Assembly (NCBI GenBank): GCA_022825825.1 | Contig: JAJDWA010000059.1 | Location: forward strand, 54,764 to 118,763 | Direction: 5' to 3' | Source of the DNA: Candidatus Poribacteria bacterium | Lineage (GTDB): Bacteria; Poribacteria; WGA-4E; WGA-3G | Length of the DNA stretch: 64,000 nt | Shown: piece after piece, positions 24,565 to 34,530 of the stretch | How the letters are laid out: every line of letters starts with the position of its first letter | How positions within the stretch are numbered: the stretch's first letter is position 1 | Made by a program: the position numbers and the translations under genes | Notes under the pieces: generated by a model | Database searches by the model: none | What the model was told of the DNA's origin: nothing | The model's input: the letters and a program-made list of their open reading frames with translations, nothing else

Positions 24565-27093
24565 TTACAACGATGCTTCCGTTTCCTCCGCTTCAGTTGG
24601 CACGACAGAAATCCGCGCAAGAAATGCATTAGTGCTTCCCTTCTCACAAAACCAATTGCCCGTTGCTCCTAACCTAAACTTCTGTCCCTGAGCAAACCCG
24701 TGACGGATTTGCCCTGAGTCGCCAGGTGGAATATCCCACGCTGAAGCGAGTGCGTCATCTGGAAACCCCTCTGTGGGCAGTTCGATGTCAGCGTCAAACA
24801 GATCAAACGAGCCTGTCGCCTCACCCTCACCTACCTGTATATCAATAATGAGCGTTCCACCTTGTTCATAAGACGTAGCATCAATTTCAATAGGTGTATA
24901 ATCCTGGTAGCCATCTCCAGGTCCACGGAAAACGTTTAAAACCTCCATTGATGATTCACGCGCGTTCAGGTCCAATTTTGACATTGAATTTTGTCTGCTT
25001 TCGTTGGCTACGGCAGGGTGACTAACTTTGCCATTTACAATGTCCTCTAACAACGCCAGATAAGGTGTCACATCCCAAAGCATGATAGTACCATCAAAAC
25101 TACCACTCGCCAAAAGTGTGCCATCTGGTGAAAATGTGAGCGACTGAATATCTGTTGGATGTCCCCAAAGGGTAGCTATGTTCTCGCCACTTGCAACATC
25201 CCATAACCTAATTGCCATCTTTTCCATTCCCTCTTGCCACCAAGTGCCTGATGCAAGATAACGTCCGCACGGCGAAAATGCCAGCGCGTAAGGTTTTTCT
25301 GATTGAGGTTGTGGTATTGCCAAAAGCGTAGTAAGGGTTTCCGCACACCATAACCGGAGTTCGCCGTACATGCCGCCCGCAATCAAGTTGCCACACGGTG
25401 AAAATACTATCTTCCTAAGTGTCCGGGGTTCGTCTATGGGGAATGTTCCAATCTCTTCACCGGACGCGACATCCCACAGACGATTAGTGTCATCGCTTGA
25501 ACCGCTTGCCAGTCTTTTGCCATCTGGCGAGAAGCAAACTGACGGGATGAAATCTGTATGTCCTATAAATGGCTTTAACTTTTCCTTATTTTTTAAATCG
25601 TATAGATAGATTGTGCCTTCGCTACATCCAACTGCAAGTCGATCGCCTGTCGGCGTGAATGCCATTTTCCATGTCAATTGTGCCTGTTCAGTAAATTCAG
25701 CGATCGGTTCGTTAGGTTTCTCAGCGTCACAAACATAGACGTGGTTATCCCAGATATATGCACCGATGATGTTTCCGCAAGGTAGAACAGTAAAAGCAGA
25801 GATGCGTGTGTTCACCAATAATGTAAATGTATCCCGTGACTGTTTACTTTCCACATCCCATAATGCAATTCCCCTACGAGCACTTGTACCCGCAAGCGTC
25901 TTTCCATCCGGTAAAAATAGAACCGGATCTGGAACACAGTCAAATTTGCGAAGCGTTGAGATTCGATGTATGTTATTACCCAACTTTGACATTTTGTTGC
26001 ATGTAATGTCTTCAAGAGCCAACTGAGGAAACTCTCTAAACCACATAGCATCAATACTATTAGGATGAATTTCAGGAATGGGGAATTTTTCTCTACGTTC
26101 CACATTCCATGCTTCAATGGTATCTTCTCCATCTACAATAACAAATAGTTCACCTTCTGTCGAGTAGAATGGCACTGCCTGAGTCGTTTGAAAATCAGTC
26201 CAAACCTTCTTTTCCACACCCTTTGCCAGGTCCCATACAAACAGGATTTCATCTCGACTACTGAATGCAAGGAATTCACCACAAGGTGAAAAGGTGGTAG
26301 CACTTAAAAAAGTACTCTTCACGCTGAAGTAGGCAATGCGTTCACCTGTCGTTATATCCCATACTGAGACACAGTGGTTAATATGATCGGTATCGCTATT
26401 GGAATCGTCAGGTGTTAATCCCGCCAGTAGGTGGTCATCTTCAGAGAAAGCAAAATTTCTACCCGAGAAATTGAAAATTAGCTCACCTGTCTCAGGACAC
26501 CAAACGAAAGTCTGTGTACCTTTTCTGCCAACGTTATCTGCAGTAGCAGCAACAAACTGTCCATTTGGAGAGAATTCTAATCGGTAATCATTATGTGTTT
26601 TACCTTCACTTTCACCTCGGTCCATCTGTGCAGCACAAACACCTTCCTGCACATCCCATACTTCAATGATGCCCTTTTGACCTGAAGTAGCAATCCACTT
26701 ACTATCAGGAGAAAAATCGAGTCGCCAACAGACATTTTGTTCCTGCATCCGTTTCATTTGTGTGAGGCACTCACCACTCTGAGCATCCAACACTTTGATT
26801 ATACCGTCATAATTGGCAATAGCAATCCATTCTCCATTTTGTGAAAAATCGACAGCGGAAATCATCCCACGTTCTGTTTCCCACAAGGCAATAGGTGATT
26901 TTGACGACATATCATACCACCAAAGTCCCACAGTCGTTCCGACTGCGAAATATGTGCTATTGGGAGAAAGTGCTATATTACAATGTTTCCCTTTTCCAAA
27001 TCGGGCAATTGCGTTTTCTGGTAATGCCCATGTAGTTCCTTCCGTGCCACCTGGCACAACATTGAATGGTACCGGTCTTCTATTTTGATTCAT
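24565..27093 (-). CDS. WD40-repeat protein with extra C-terminal domain
   Basis: 842-residue protein. The N-terminal motif TTWALPENAIARFGKGK leads into about twelve WD40 blades (FSPDGKRLASGSSDDTNRLWDVASGEE is the clearest), probably two propellers. After about residue 700 a separate domain of about 130 residues follows (FRGPGDGYQDYTPIEIDATSY; FDLFDADIELPTEGF; GQKFRLGATGNWF); I do not recognise it. No signal peptide. WD40 propellers are protein-protein platforms; no partner is known. AAGGAG precedes the ATG. It lies 54 bases downstream of a paralogue sharing the N-terminal motif. Confidence 0.88.
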   Translation of the reverse strand: MNQNRRPVPFNVVPGGTEGTTWALPENAIARFGKGKHCNIALSPNSTYFAVGTTVGLWWYDMSSKSPIALWETERGMISAVDFSQNGEWIAIANYDGIIKVLDAQSGECLTQMKRMQEQNVCWRLDFSPDSKWIATSGQKGIIEVWDVQEGVCAAQMDRGESEGKTHNDYRLEFSPNGQFVAATADNVGRKGTQTFVWCPETGELIFNFSGRNFAFSEDDHLLAGLTPDDSNSDTDHINHCVSVWDITTGERIAYFSVKSTFLSATTFSPCGEFLAFSSRDEILFVWDLAKGVEKKVWTDFQTTQAVPFYSTEGELFVIVDGEDTIEAWNVERREKFPIPEIHPNSIDAMWFREFPQLALEDITCNKMSKLGNNIHRISTLRKFDCVPDPVLFLPDGKTLAGTSARRGIALWDVESKQSRDTFTLLVNTRISAFTVLPCGNIIGAYIWDNHVYVCDAEKPNEPIAEFTEQAQLTWKMAFTPTGDRLAVGCSEGTIYLYDLKNKEKLKPFIGHTDFIPSVCFSPDGKRLASGSSDDTNRLWDVASGEEIGTFPIDEPRTLRKIVFSPCGNLIAGGMYGELRLWCAETLTTLLAIPQPQSEKPYALAFSPCGRYLASGTWWQEGMEKMAIRLWDVASGENIATLWGHPTDIQSLTFSPDGTLLASGSFDGTIMLWDVTPYLALLEDIVNGKVSHPAVANESRQNSMSKLDLNARESSMEVLNVFRGPGDGYQDYTPIEIDATSYEQGGTLIIDIQVGEGEATGSFDLFDADIELPTEGFPDDALASAWDIPPGDSGQIRHGFAQGQKFRLGATGNWFCEKGSTNAFLARISVVPTEAEETEASL

Positions 27094-27147
27094 ATTTACT
27101 CCTTAGATTGGTTGTAGTTGAAAATTGTACCGACATACTCAGAGGTG

Positions 27148-29178
27148 CTAACTTCCGATATATGGCTTCAAATCCCACAGAAGAATGGTTTTATCATAAC
27201 TACCACTTGCCAATATTGTCCCATCTGGTGAGAAAGCGAGGTCCTGAATATCGCTACTGTGTCCTCGAAAAGTAACGATATTTTCACCGCTTGCGAGATC
27301 CCACAAGCTAATTAGCATGTTATCCATCCACTCATCCCACCATGTGCCGGAAGCAAGATAACGTCCACACGGTGAAAAGGCTAACACAAACAGTGGTCCC
27401 CAACTATCCTCCGGGTGAGGAATGGTCTTAACGATTTCACGACGCTCAATATCCCATAATAGAATCTCATTTTTTCCACAACAAGCGACAATGGAACTAC
27501 ATGGTGAAAAAGCGATGTCCGGGGTTTTATTTGGAAACGCTTCAATTGCCTCACCGCTTTCAACATTCCACATTCGAGATTCAGTGCCACCCCAAAAACT
27601 GATACTCACAAGTTGTTTTTCGTTTGGACTAAATGTAATTACGTTTGTCCACGAGGGGTGTGCTTTGAGTTGGTGTAACATCTTCTGCTGTTCCACATCC
27701 CACACATATAGCGCACCTTCATTATCCCCACAAGCAAACAAGTTGTTTGTCGGTGCGAATACTGAACTGTACAGGGCCATTTTATTTTCTTGCTCAGGGA
27801 ACGAGAAAGAGGTAATAGGTATCTTGTCGTTTCCAATTTCCCATACACTTATAATCCGTCCTTTCGTAGTACCCTGCTCAGGAGTACCCTGCTCAGGTTC
27901 AGTGACATACAATTTTCTCATCGGTGACGTAGAAAAAGTGAAGTGCGCTTTGTTAAAACGACTTGGAGGTTGGGAGAGATTATCAGTGTCGTAGTACCTC
28001 AATGTATTTCCCAAACATGAGGCTGCAAGGATTTTTCCATCCTGAGAAAAGGCGAGGGGTTCAGGTGTACCGATATACGAATAACTAAATGTCTTAGGAT
28101 GGGAGTCGCCGACATTCCATACCTTAAATTCACTTTCAGTTATATAGACGAATGGACATTCCTTTGGGAAGTGGTTACCTTGAAGACCATGATGTGCTTC
28201 AAGGTACGTATTGGACTTTTCACCGCTTTCTACATCCCACACAGTGAGTGTATCATCAGAGGCTACAGCAGCATATAGGACATTCTCTGGTGAATAGAAG
28301 ACTTTCTTGGGATCTGTGCCATAATTGCGGTATTCTTGTGTGAGTTCCCAATTAGCAAGTGTCCAAACCCTAACCCCGCCCTTCTTACCACCTGATACAA
28401 GAGACTGACCGCACGGAGAAAAGCATAAGTTCTCTGCGAAATCACCAGGTTCTGTAAGGCAAGCGACCTGTTCTCCGGTCTTTAAATCCCATACCGTAAT
28501 GTAGTTAAAAGAGTATTCAGGGACTCGGATTCTATCGTTAGTATCTGCACATGCCAGTAAGTTGTAGTCAGGCATTGTGCATGCCAGCAGTCTACCGTCA
28601 GCGGAGAAGGCAATAGGACGTGGTGAACCACGGGTCCATTTGAAATTGGTTTCGATATGAAACTTAAAAATCTGTTCACTTGTTGTTGTGTGCCAAACAT
28701 ATACAATATAGTCTAAGCACCCAGAAGATGCAATGTATTGACTGTCAGGTGAAAAGACTAAATGTGATACAGAATTGACTCCAGACACATTTTGCTCTGT
28801 TTTCTTCGTCTCATCTCGTTTCATCTTGGTAACACAGTTACCGTGCTGTATATCCCATATTTTGACTACACCTTCCCCGTCACCAGTTGCAAGCCATTTG
28901 CCATTTGGAGAAAATGCAACAGCGTTAATCCATCCCCTCCCTGTGTCCCATAAGGTGACGGGAGTCATAGTAGATAGATCATACCACCAAACTCCTATAC
29001 TATTGCCTACAGCGATATATCTCCCATCTGGTGAAGGAGCAATTGGTTGTGGTGTAGAATAGTCCATCATTAGTCCTTGTCCTAATCGCGCAATCGCTCC
29101 TTCAGGAAGATCCCAGGTCGTTATATCACTGTTTTCCTGCTGCCTAATAGCAGGCGACCATTTTTCACTATTTTGCAT
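27148..29178 (-). CDS. WD40-repeat protein (paralogue)
   Basis: 676-residue protein made almost wholly of WD40 blades. The N-terminus TTWDLPEGAIARLGQG and the following IGVWWYDLSTMTPVTLWDTGRG closely match the downstream paralogue. It ends with the last blade (LAFSPDGTILASGSYDKTILLWD) and lacks the extra C-terminal domain. No signal or membrane segment. Large families of such proteins with this N-terminal motif are a known trait of poribacterial genomes. GAGGAGA precedes the ATG. The two genes form a tandem minus-strand pair, divergent from the ABC exporter at 29406. Confidence 0.88.
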   Translation of the reverse strand: MQNSEKWSPAIRQQENSDITTWDLPEGAIARLGQGLMMDYSTPQPIAPSPDGRYIAVGNSIGVWWYDLSTMTPVTLWDTGRGWINAVAFSPNGKWLATGDGEGVVKIWDIQHGNCVTKMKRDETKKTEQNVSGVNSVSHLVFSPDSQYIASSGCLDYIVYVWHTTTSEQIFKFHIETNFKWTRGSPRPIAFSADGRLLACTMPDYNLLACADTNDRIRVPEYSFNYITVWDLKTGEQVACLTEPGDFAENLCFSPCGQSLVSGGKKGGVRVWTLANWELTQEYRNYGTDPKKVFYSPENVLYAAVASDDTLTVWDVESGEKSNTYLEAHHGLQGNHFPKECPFVYITESEFKVWNVGDSHPKTFSYSYIGTPEPLAFSQDGKILAASCLGNTLRYYDTDNLSQPPSRFNKAHFTFSTSPMRKLYVTEPEQGTPEQGTTKGRIISVWEIGNDKIPITSFSFPEQENKMALYSSVFAPTNNLFACGDNEGALYVWDVEQQKMLHQLKAHPSWTNVITFSPNEKQLVSISFWGGTESRMWNVESGEAIEAFPNKTPDIAFSPCSSIVACCGKNEILLWDIERREIVKTIPHPEDSWGPLFVLAFSPCGRYLASGTWWDEWMDNMLISLWDLASGENIVTFRGHSSDIQDLAFSPDGTILASGSYDKTILLWDLKPYIGS

Positions 29179-29405
29179 ATATTCTCCTCTTGGTAATTCG
29201 TATAATTGGAATTATGAATAATGTCCTTTTCACTGTTAGAAATTGAACAGACTTTCACGTAGTATAAAGTAATTATTCACCTATACACATTCTTGGATGC
29301 ACTTTTGCTTTCAACCATGACACAAACGGTTACAATATCCAACGACTTTGACATTAAACTGATTAAACACCCTTCCCAAATTCACGTCAAAATGTAATAC
29401 CTACT

Positions 29406-31220
29406 TTGAGGAACGCGCGCGGTCCAAATTTACTGGCATCGGAAAGGAAGCACCCCATTCGCAGTCTACTCGGTCTCAAAAAATACGTTAAACGTTATCA
29501 ATACGCCATCTTGTTCAGTTTCATCCTTGTCCTTTTAACAAATGGACTTCTGCTGATCAGTCCGCAGATACTGAAAGTGTTTTTTGATGAATTAGAGCAA
29601 GCATTTAATGATCCAAACCTGACGGTGTCAAAGGATCGGATTCTCTTTTTCGCTGTACTTTTTTTGGGCGTCGCCTTGATCGGTGGGATTCTGCGTTTCG
29701 TCCAACGCCGCACTATGCAAGGTGTTGCGCGCCAGATGGAATTTCACCTCCGCGCTGACTTTTTTCGCCATCTCCAAAAACTCTCCGCTTCCTATTACGA
29801 TAATGTACGCACAGGCGATTTGATGACCCGCGCAACCAGCGACCTAAACGCTATTCGGATGGTTCTTAGCAGTGCTATCATGTATGCAGCCGATGCAACG
29901 GTGTTTTTTGGATTAGCACTCGTGATCATGCTACGCATTGATGCCACGCTGACACTCGTCGCTTTATTACCCTTCCCTATCCTTGCAATCATAATTCGCT
30001 TCCTTGGAAAACGCTTGCATGTGCGCTATGAACGCATTCAAGAATCTTTTTCAACGATGAACACGAAAGTGCAAGAAAATCTATCTGGTGTACGTGTTGT
30101 TAAGGCATATACACTTGAGGCAAACGAGGTCGATCACTTCAAAGAATTAAATCAAGAATTTGTCAATTGTAACCATTCCCAGATCCGATTGATGTCTTTC
30201 TTCTTTCCACTATTCCGCTTCCTACCGGGAATTGGAATAGTGGTACTTTTCTGGATGGGTGGACTCCATGTAATTGAAGGGAAAATTACGTTTGGTGATT
30301 TTATGGCGCTCAAGGCATATATTTTTATGCTTGTTCGCCCAATGGTTACGCTTGGTTTCATTGTCAACACATTTGAACGGGGTGCCGCATCAATGGATCG
30401 GATAGACGCAATCTTCAGTGAAGAGCCAGAAATCTACGATGGCGAAGACGTAAAATGGAACATTAAAGAGATTGAAGGTGAGATAGAATTTAGGAACCTC
30501 AATTTTGCCTATCCCGATGGGCAGTCTGTGCTAAGAAACATCAATCTTAAGATTAAACAAGGCAGCACACTTGCAATTGTGGGAGGCACAGGATCAGGGA
30601 AATCCAGTCTTGTCAACCTAATTCCGCGCATCCGACAAGCCGAACGCGGCACTGTTTTTATTGATGGTGTAGACATTCAGGATATACCTTTGAGCGTGCT
30701 TCGATCCAATATCGGGTTCGTGGAACAAGAGCCATTTCTGTTTTCAGATTATTTACGGAATAACATCGCTTACGGAGTCGAAACCCCGAATGACGATGAG
30801 ATAAAAGAGGCAGCACACAATGCTGATCTGCTATCACAAATTGAGGAATTTCCAGATGGATTGCAAACCTTTCTTGGTGAACGCGGGATAACGATTTCCG
30901 GTGGGCAACGGCAACGCAGCGCACTTGCACGCGCAATTATGATTAAACCCAAAATTCTCATTCTTGATGATGCATTTGCAAATGTGGACACACAAACCGA
31001 GGATACAATTCTCAGCCGATTGACTGAAATCATGAAGGGGAGAACAACTATCCTCATTTCACACAGAATTTCAACGGTCAAGGCAGCCGATCACATCATC
31101 GTTTTGAACGATGGCAGTATCGTTGAATCAGGCACGCATGAACAGCTTCTTGAAAAGAACGGCATTTATGCTGGCATCTATGAAACACAACTCCTGCAAG
31201 ATGAACTTGAGGAGCTATAG
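29406..31220 (+). CDS. ABC exporter half-transporter, degenerate-site subunit
   Basis: 604-residue half-transporter: six membrane spans (residues 30-320), then an ATPase domain with Walker A GGTGSGKSS, signature ISGGQRQRSALARA and Walker B ILILDDAFANVD. The catalytic Glu after Walker B is Asp (DD instead of DE), the change seen in the inactive half-site of heterodimeric exporters such as TM287/288 and BmrC/D. It pairs with the next gene, 14 bases downstream. Probable role: drug, lipid or peptide export. Start uncertain: the open frame contains no ATG near the N-terminus, and TTG at 29406 lacks a clear ribosome site. Confidence 0.87.
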   Translation: MRNARGPNLLASERKHPIRSLLGLKKYVKRYQYAILFSFILVLLTNGLLLISPQILKVFFDELEQAFNDPNLTVSKDRILFFAVLFLGVALIGGILRFVQRRTMQGVARQMEFHLRADFFRHLQKLSASYYDNVRTGDLMTRATSDLNAIRMVLSSAIMYAADATVFFGLALVIMLRIDATLTLVALLPFPILAIIIRFLGKRLHVRYERIQESFSTMNTKVQENLSGVRVVKAYTLEANEVDHFKELNQEFVNCNHSQIRLMSFFFPLFRFLPGIGIVVLFWMGGLHVIEGKITFGDFMALKAYIFMLVRPMVTLGFIVNTFERGAASMDRIDAIFSEEPEIYDGEDVKWNIKEIEGEIEFRNLNFAYPDGQSVLRNINLKIKQGSTLAIVGGTGSGKSSLVNLIPRIRQAERGTVFIDGVDIQDIPLSVLRSNIGFVEQEPFLFSDYLRNNIAYGVETPNDDEIKEAAHNADLLSQIEEFPDGLQTFLGERGITISGGQRQRSALARAIMIKPKILILDDAFANVDTQTEDTILSRLTEIMKGRTTILISHRISTVKAADHIIVLNDGSIVESGTHEQLLEKNGIYAGIYETQLLQDELEEL

Positions 31221-31234
31221 AGAGGAACACACAA

Positions 31235-33046
31235 ATGTTTGGTATGGGCAGTAACCTATATGAATATAGTGATGAGGAGCAAGACCTCGGAAAAGTGTAC
31301 GACCGAGTGTTGATGAAGCGATTGCTGGCATACCTCAAACCTTACACATTTCAGTTGGGACTCATTGCATTTCTTATGGTAGGGAGAACACTCTCGTTCC
31401 TCGCCGGGCCTTATCTAATGCAAATCGCTATTGACCGACATATTATCCCCGCTGAAGTGCAAGGATTGAGCACAATCGCAGCTTTTCTTGTCCTGGGATT
31501 GATAGGCGAGTTTGTGTTTTCTTATTTTGAGGAATACCGGATGCTAATGATCGGGCAAAACGTCATGCACGATCTTAGGCAGACCCTCTTTTCGCATTTA
31601 CAACGTTTGGACGTACAGTATTTTGATAAAAACCCAGTGGGTAGACTAATGACACGTATCATGGGAGATGTCCAAGTTCTCAATGAGCTTTTTACCTCTG
31701 GCGTAATTACAATATTCGGAAACCTATTGGTTATATTAGGTATTATGGTCGCGATGCTGCTCTACAATTGGAAACTTGCGCTTGTGACGTTCACAGTGTT
31801 ACCTATCATCTTTGGGGCAACGCTTATATACCAAATCTATTCACGTCGTGCTTTCCGTGAACAACGCAAGCAATATGCACGTATCAACGCGTTTTTGCAA
31901 GAAAACATCGTTGGCATGACAACAATGAAACTATTTGCACAAGAACGCCGAAGCTACCTCCGTTTTAACGAGCGCAATCGTAGATACCTGGCTGCAAACC
32001 TCCGGAGTATCTTCTATTTTTCCATTTTCCACCCTTTGATTGAAGTAACGGCATCGCTTGCTACAGCAGTGATTATCTGGTATGGTGGGGGACAAATTGT
32101 GCAAGGAGCGTTGACTTTTGGCGTGTTAGTGGCATTCATCCGATATGCCGAACGCTTTTTCTGGCCAATCCGCGAACTCAGTGAAAAGTATACTATCTTC
32201 CAAAACGCAATGGCATCTTCCGAACGCATCTTCCATCTGCTTGACACAGAACCGGCCATCGTTTCTGCTGCCGAGAAGAGCGGGGTAGAAACTTTAAAAG
32301 GTGAGATTGAATTTCGGAACGTCTGGTTTGCCTACAATGATGATGATTATGTTTTGCGAGATGTTTCGTTTACAGTAAAACCGGGTGAAAAGGTCGCGCT
32401 TGTGGGGCATACGGGGGCAGGCAAAACATCTATCATTAACCTACTTTGTAGATTCTATGAAATCAACAAGGGGCAAATATTGATTGACGGTGTAGACCTT
32501 CGAGAAATGAATCTTGAGGAGCTGCGAAGTGCAATTAGCATTGTGCAACAAAACATCTTTCTTTTTTCTGATTCAATTGAACGTAATATCAGTCTGGGTG
32601 ATACGTCTATCTCATCTGAACAGGTGGTACGCGCCTCTAAAGATGTGCATTTAGATAGGTTTGTCCAAAAAATGCCTGATGTTTATGACACAGAGATCAA
32701 AGAAGATGGTGGTGGGTTATCTGTTGGACAGAAGCAGTTAGTCGCTTTTGCGCGCGCCTTAGCTTCCGATCCGAGTATCCTTATCCTTGACGAAGCAACA
32801 TCAAGTGTAGACACCGAAACTGAACTCCTGATTGAAGATGCGCTCAGTCGGTTGATGGAGAATCGTACATCTGTTGTGATTGCACACCGACTCTCTACTA
32901 TCCAAAATGCGGACAAGATTATTGTGATGCATCGTGGGGAAATCCGAGAGACTGGCACGCATAATGAGTTGTTACAGAAGGAAGGTATCTATTATCGGTT
33001 GTATCAGCTGCAGTATAAGGGGCAGGAGGGGAAAAAGAAACTGTAA
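31235..33046 (+). CDS. ABC exporter half-transporter, catalytic subunit
   Basis: 603-residue half-transporter with six membrane spans followed by an ATPase domain: Walker A GHTGAGKTS, Walker B ILILDEATSSVD with the catalytic Glu, but a degenerate signature LSVGQKQ instead of LSGGQ. In a heterodimer this signature would face the Asp-containing Walker site of the upstream partner, so one ATP site is active and the other is not, exactly as in known heterodimeric exporters. AGAGGA precedes the ATG. The substrate cannot be deduced. Confidence 0.9.
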   Translation: MFGMGSNLYEYSDEEQDLGKVYDRVLMKRLLAYLKPYTFQLGLIAFLMVGRTLSFLAGPYLMQIAIDRHIIPAEVQGLSTIAAFLVLGLIGEFVFSYFEEYRMLMIGQNVMHDLRQTLFSHLQRLDVQYFDKNPVGRLMTRIMGDVQVLNELFTSGVITIFGNLLVILGIMVAMLLYNWKLALVTFTVLPIIFGATLIYQIYSRRAFREQRKQYARINAFLQENIVGMTTMKLFAQERRSYLRFNERNRRYLAANLRSIFYFSIFHPLIEVTASLATAVIIWYGGGQIVQGALTFGVLVAFIRYAERFFWPIRELSEKYTIFQNAMASSERIFHLLDTEPAIVSAAEKSGVETLKGEIEFRNVWFAYNDDDYVLRDVSFTVKPGEKVALVGHTGAGKTSIINLLCRFYEINKGQILIDGVDLREMNLEELRSAISIVQQNIFLFSDSIERNISLGDTSISSEQVVRASKDVHLDRFVQKMPDVYDTEIKEDGGGLSVGQKQLVAFARALASDPSILILDEATSSVDTETELLIEDALSRLMENRTSVVIAHRLSTIQNADKIIVMHRGEIRETGTHNELLQKEGIYYRLYQLQYKGQEGKKKL

Positions 33047-33065
33047 AAGTTTTATATTTTCCGAC

Positions 33066-33806
33066 TTACTTCAACAATTCTCTCATCTTTTTCTTTTCAT
33101 CTGTATCAAAATACTTTATTGCATTCTCATGACTTTCCCGTGAAAAGGACTGACGATTCTCCGCAATAAAATCTATCACTATCTGTTTATCTACTTTTGA
33201 TAATTCCCGTAATATCCATCCCACTGCAGTTTTAGCAAACCGTTCATCTCTTTTAATCAGTTTCGCATTTGATTTCAACAATAGTGATGTGTATTGATTA
33301 TCTTTTGTTAATGTGGTAAAAGCAACAACAGAACATCTGGCTTGCCATACATTATTTGCGGTATGCCATTTAGATATTGCTTCGGCGCATTCTCTACCGT
33401 TTTTCTTTATCATTTGCCGCAACACTCGGGTACAGAACCAGTCGCAGACACTCCAATCGTAAATATATCCGTTCTCAAAAATTGACTCAAACCGAGAGAG
33501 CAACGCTTTGTAATCAAATTTATCATAAAGATAAAGCTGCAAGAATAGAATTCCAGAGAGTTTATCTTCGGCATACTCCTCTTCAAAAAATGAAAGTGCT
33601 AAGTCCAACTGTCCATCAAGCTGCAGTTTATCAATGTTTTCTTCCTTATACCAGTCTTTTAACTCATTTCTAATTGTAGAGATTTCTACGCCGCGATATT
33701 TGGTGTCGTGTTTAATATAATTTTCGAACCATAATTTTCTTTTTTCATCAGCGAATTTGGCAATCCGAGATTGTAGTCTCTTTTTCAGTTTGTTGTTATC
33801 TGTCAT
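33066..33806 (-). CDS. AlkD-like DNA alkylation repair protein
   Basis: 246-residue HEAT-like-repeat protein of the AlkD family, glycosylases that remove N3- and N7-alkylated purines without base flipping. Diagnostic patterns: KYRGVEISTIRNELKDW, IYDWSVCDWFCTRVL, WQARCSVVAFTTL and RFAKTAVGWILRELSK; the last contains the conserved Asp/Arg/Trp region. Soluble, no signal peptide. It begins a minus-strand run with the restriction-modification genes but is convergent with the ABC exporter. No ribosome site is clear before the ATG. Confidence 0.85.
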   Translation of the reverse strand: MTDNNKLKKRLQSRIAKFADEKRKLWFENYIKHDTKYRGVEISTIRNELKDWYKEENIDKLQLDGQLDLALSFFEEEYAEDKLSGILFLQLYLYDKFDYKALLSRFESIFENGYIYDWSVCDWFCTRVLRQMIKKNGRECAEAISKWHTANNVWQARCSVVAFTTLTKDNQYTSLLLKSNAKLIKRDERFAKTAVGWILRELSKVDKQIVIDFIAENRQSFSRESHENAIKYFDTDEKKKMRELLK

Positions 33807-33843
33807 AATTATATTTTTAACAACCGAATATCTTCATTTTTCC

Positions 33844-34428
33844 CTAGTCTTCCGGTATTTCAAACACAACACCGTCCTTTTTCTTTTCGTAAAAAATCAT
33901 CTTAACTTCTATGGATTCCGCTAAACTTGGCATTGCTTCGTAGGTGCTAGGTTTAATGGAATAGGCATCTTCACCTACAAACCCGTCTATACCTTGAGAT
34001 TCTTCAGAAGGTTCTGCCAAACGGTAGTCACAGCCTTTTATCTCGGCTAATTTTCTCAGAATCGCCTCCTGAAATTTTAGTCCCGTATATGTCTTGACAA
34101 GAACCAGATCCTCTACCCACGCTTTAACCATAGTTCGATCAATTGTGACGAATGCCTCGTTGAGTTTGTCTATCATTGTAATTATTTTTTCTGTTGCATC
34201 ATCAATGGCATCAGGATATCTTTCTTGATACCATGTAACCCATTCGTCAAATGTTTGTCCTGGAAATTCTTGTATCAGATCTGTCATTTGTCCAACGAAT
34301 TTTGGACGTGTTGCTTGCGAATTTTGATTTGCAAGATTTATTAATTGAGTCGTGTACTTAGGAAATTCGTAAGTCGGAGTTTTCACTACATATTCCTGAA
34401 TCTCAGCATTTTTTAGTTTTATTTTCAT
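33844..34428 (-). CDS. MjaI-family type II restriction endonuclease
   Basis: 194-residue protein resembling R.MjaI. EFPKYTTQLINLANQNSQATRPKFVGQMTDLI (about 21-52) and CDYRLAEPSEESQGIDGF with SIKPSTYE and IEVKMIFYEK are the family blocks; the catalytic acidic/Lys residues should lie in the latter region. MjaI cuts at CTAG, so the same or a similar site is a reasonable guess here. It is downstream of and on the same strand as a DNA methyltransferase (about 100 bases away), as expected of a type II system. The assignment is by remembered pattern. Confidence 0.75.
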   Translation of the reverse strand: MKIKLKNAEIQEYVVKTPTYEFPKYTTQLINLANQNSQATRPKFVGQMTDLIQEFPGQTFDEWVTWYQERYPDAIDDATEKIITMIDKLNEAFVTIDRTMVKAWVEDLVLVKTYTGLKFQEAILRKLAEIKGCDYRLAEPSEESQGIDGFVGEDAYSIKPSTYEAMPSLAESIEVKMIFYEKKKDGVVFEIPED

Positions 34429-34530
34429 AATAACTCTTTGTCTGATATGAGGTTACTGCTCATTGAATATATTAAGTTGCAAATTTCTATTGTAAGACTT
34501 CATTTTCTTTTCGCTCAAGGATTCTGATAT

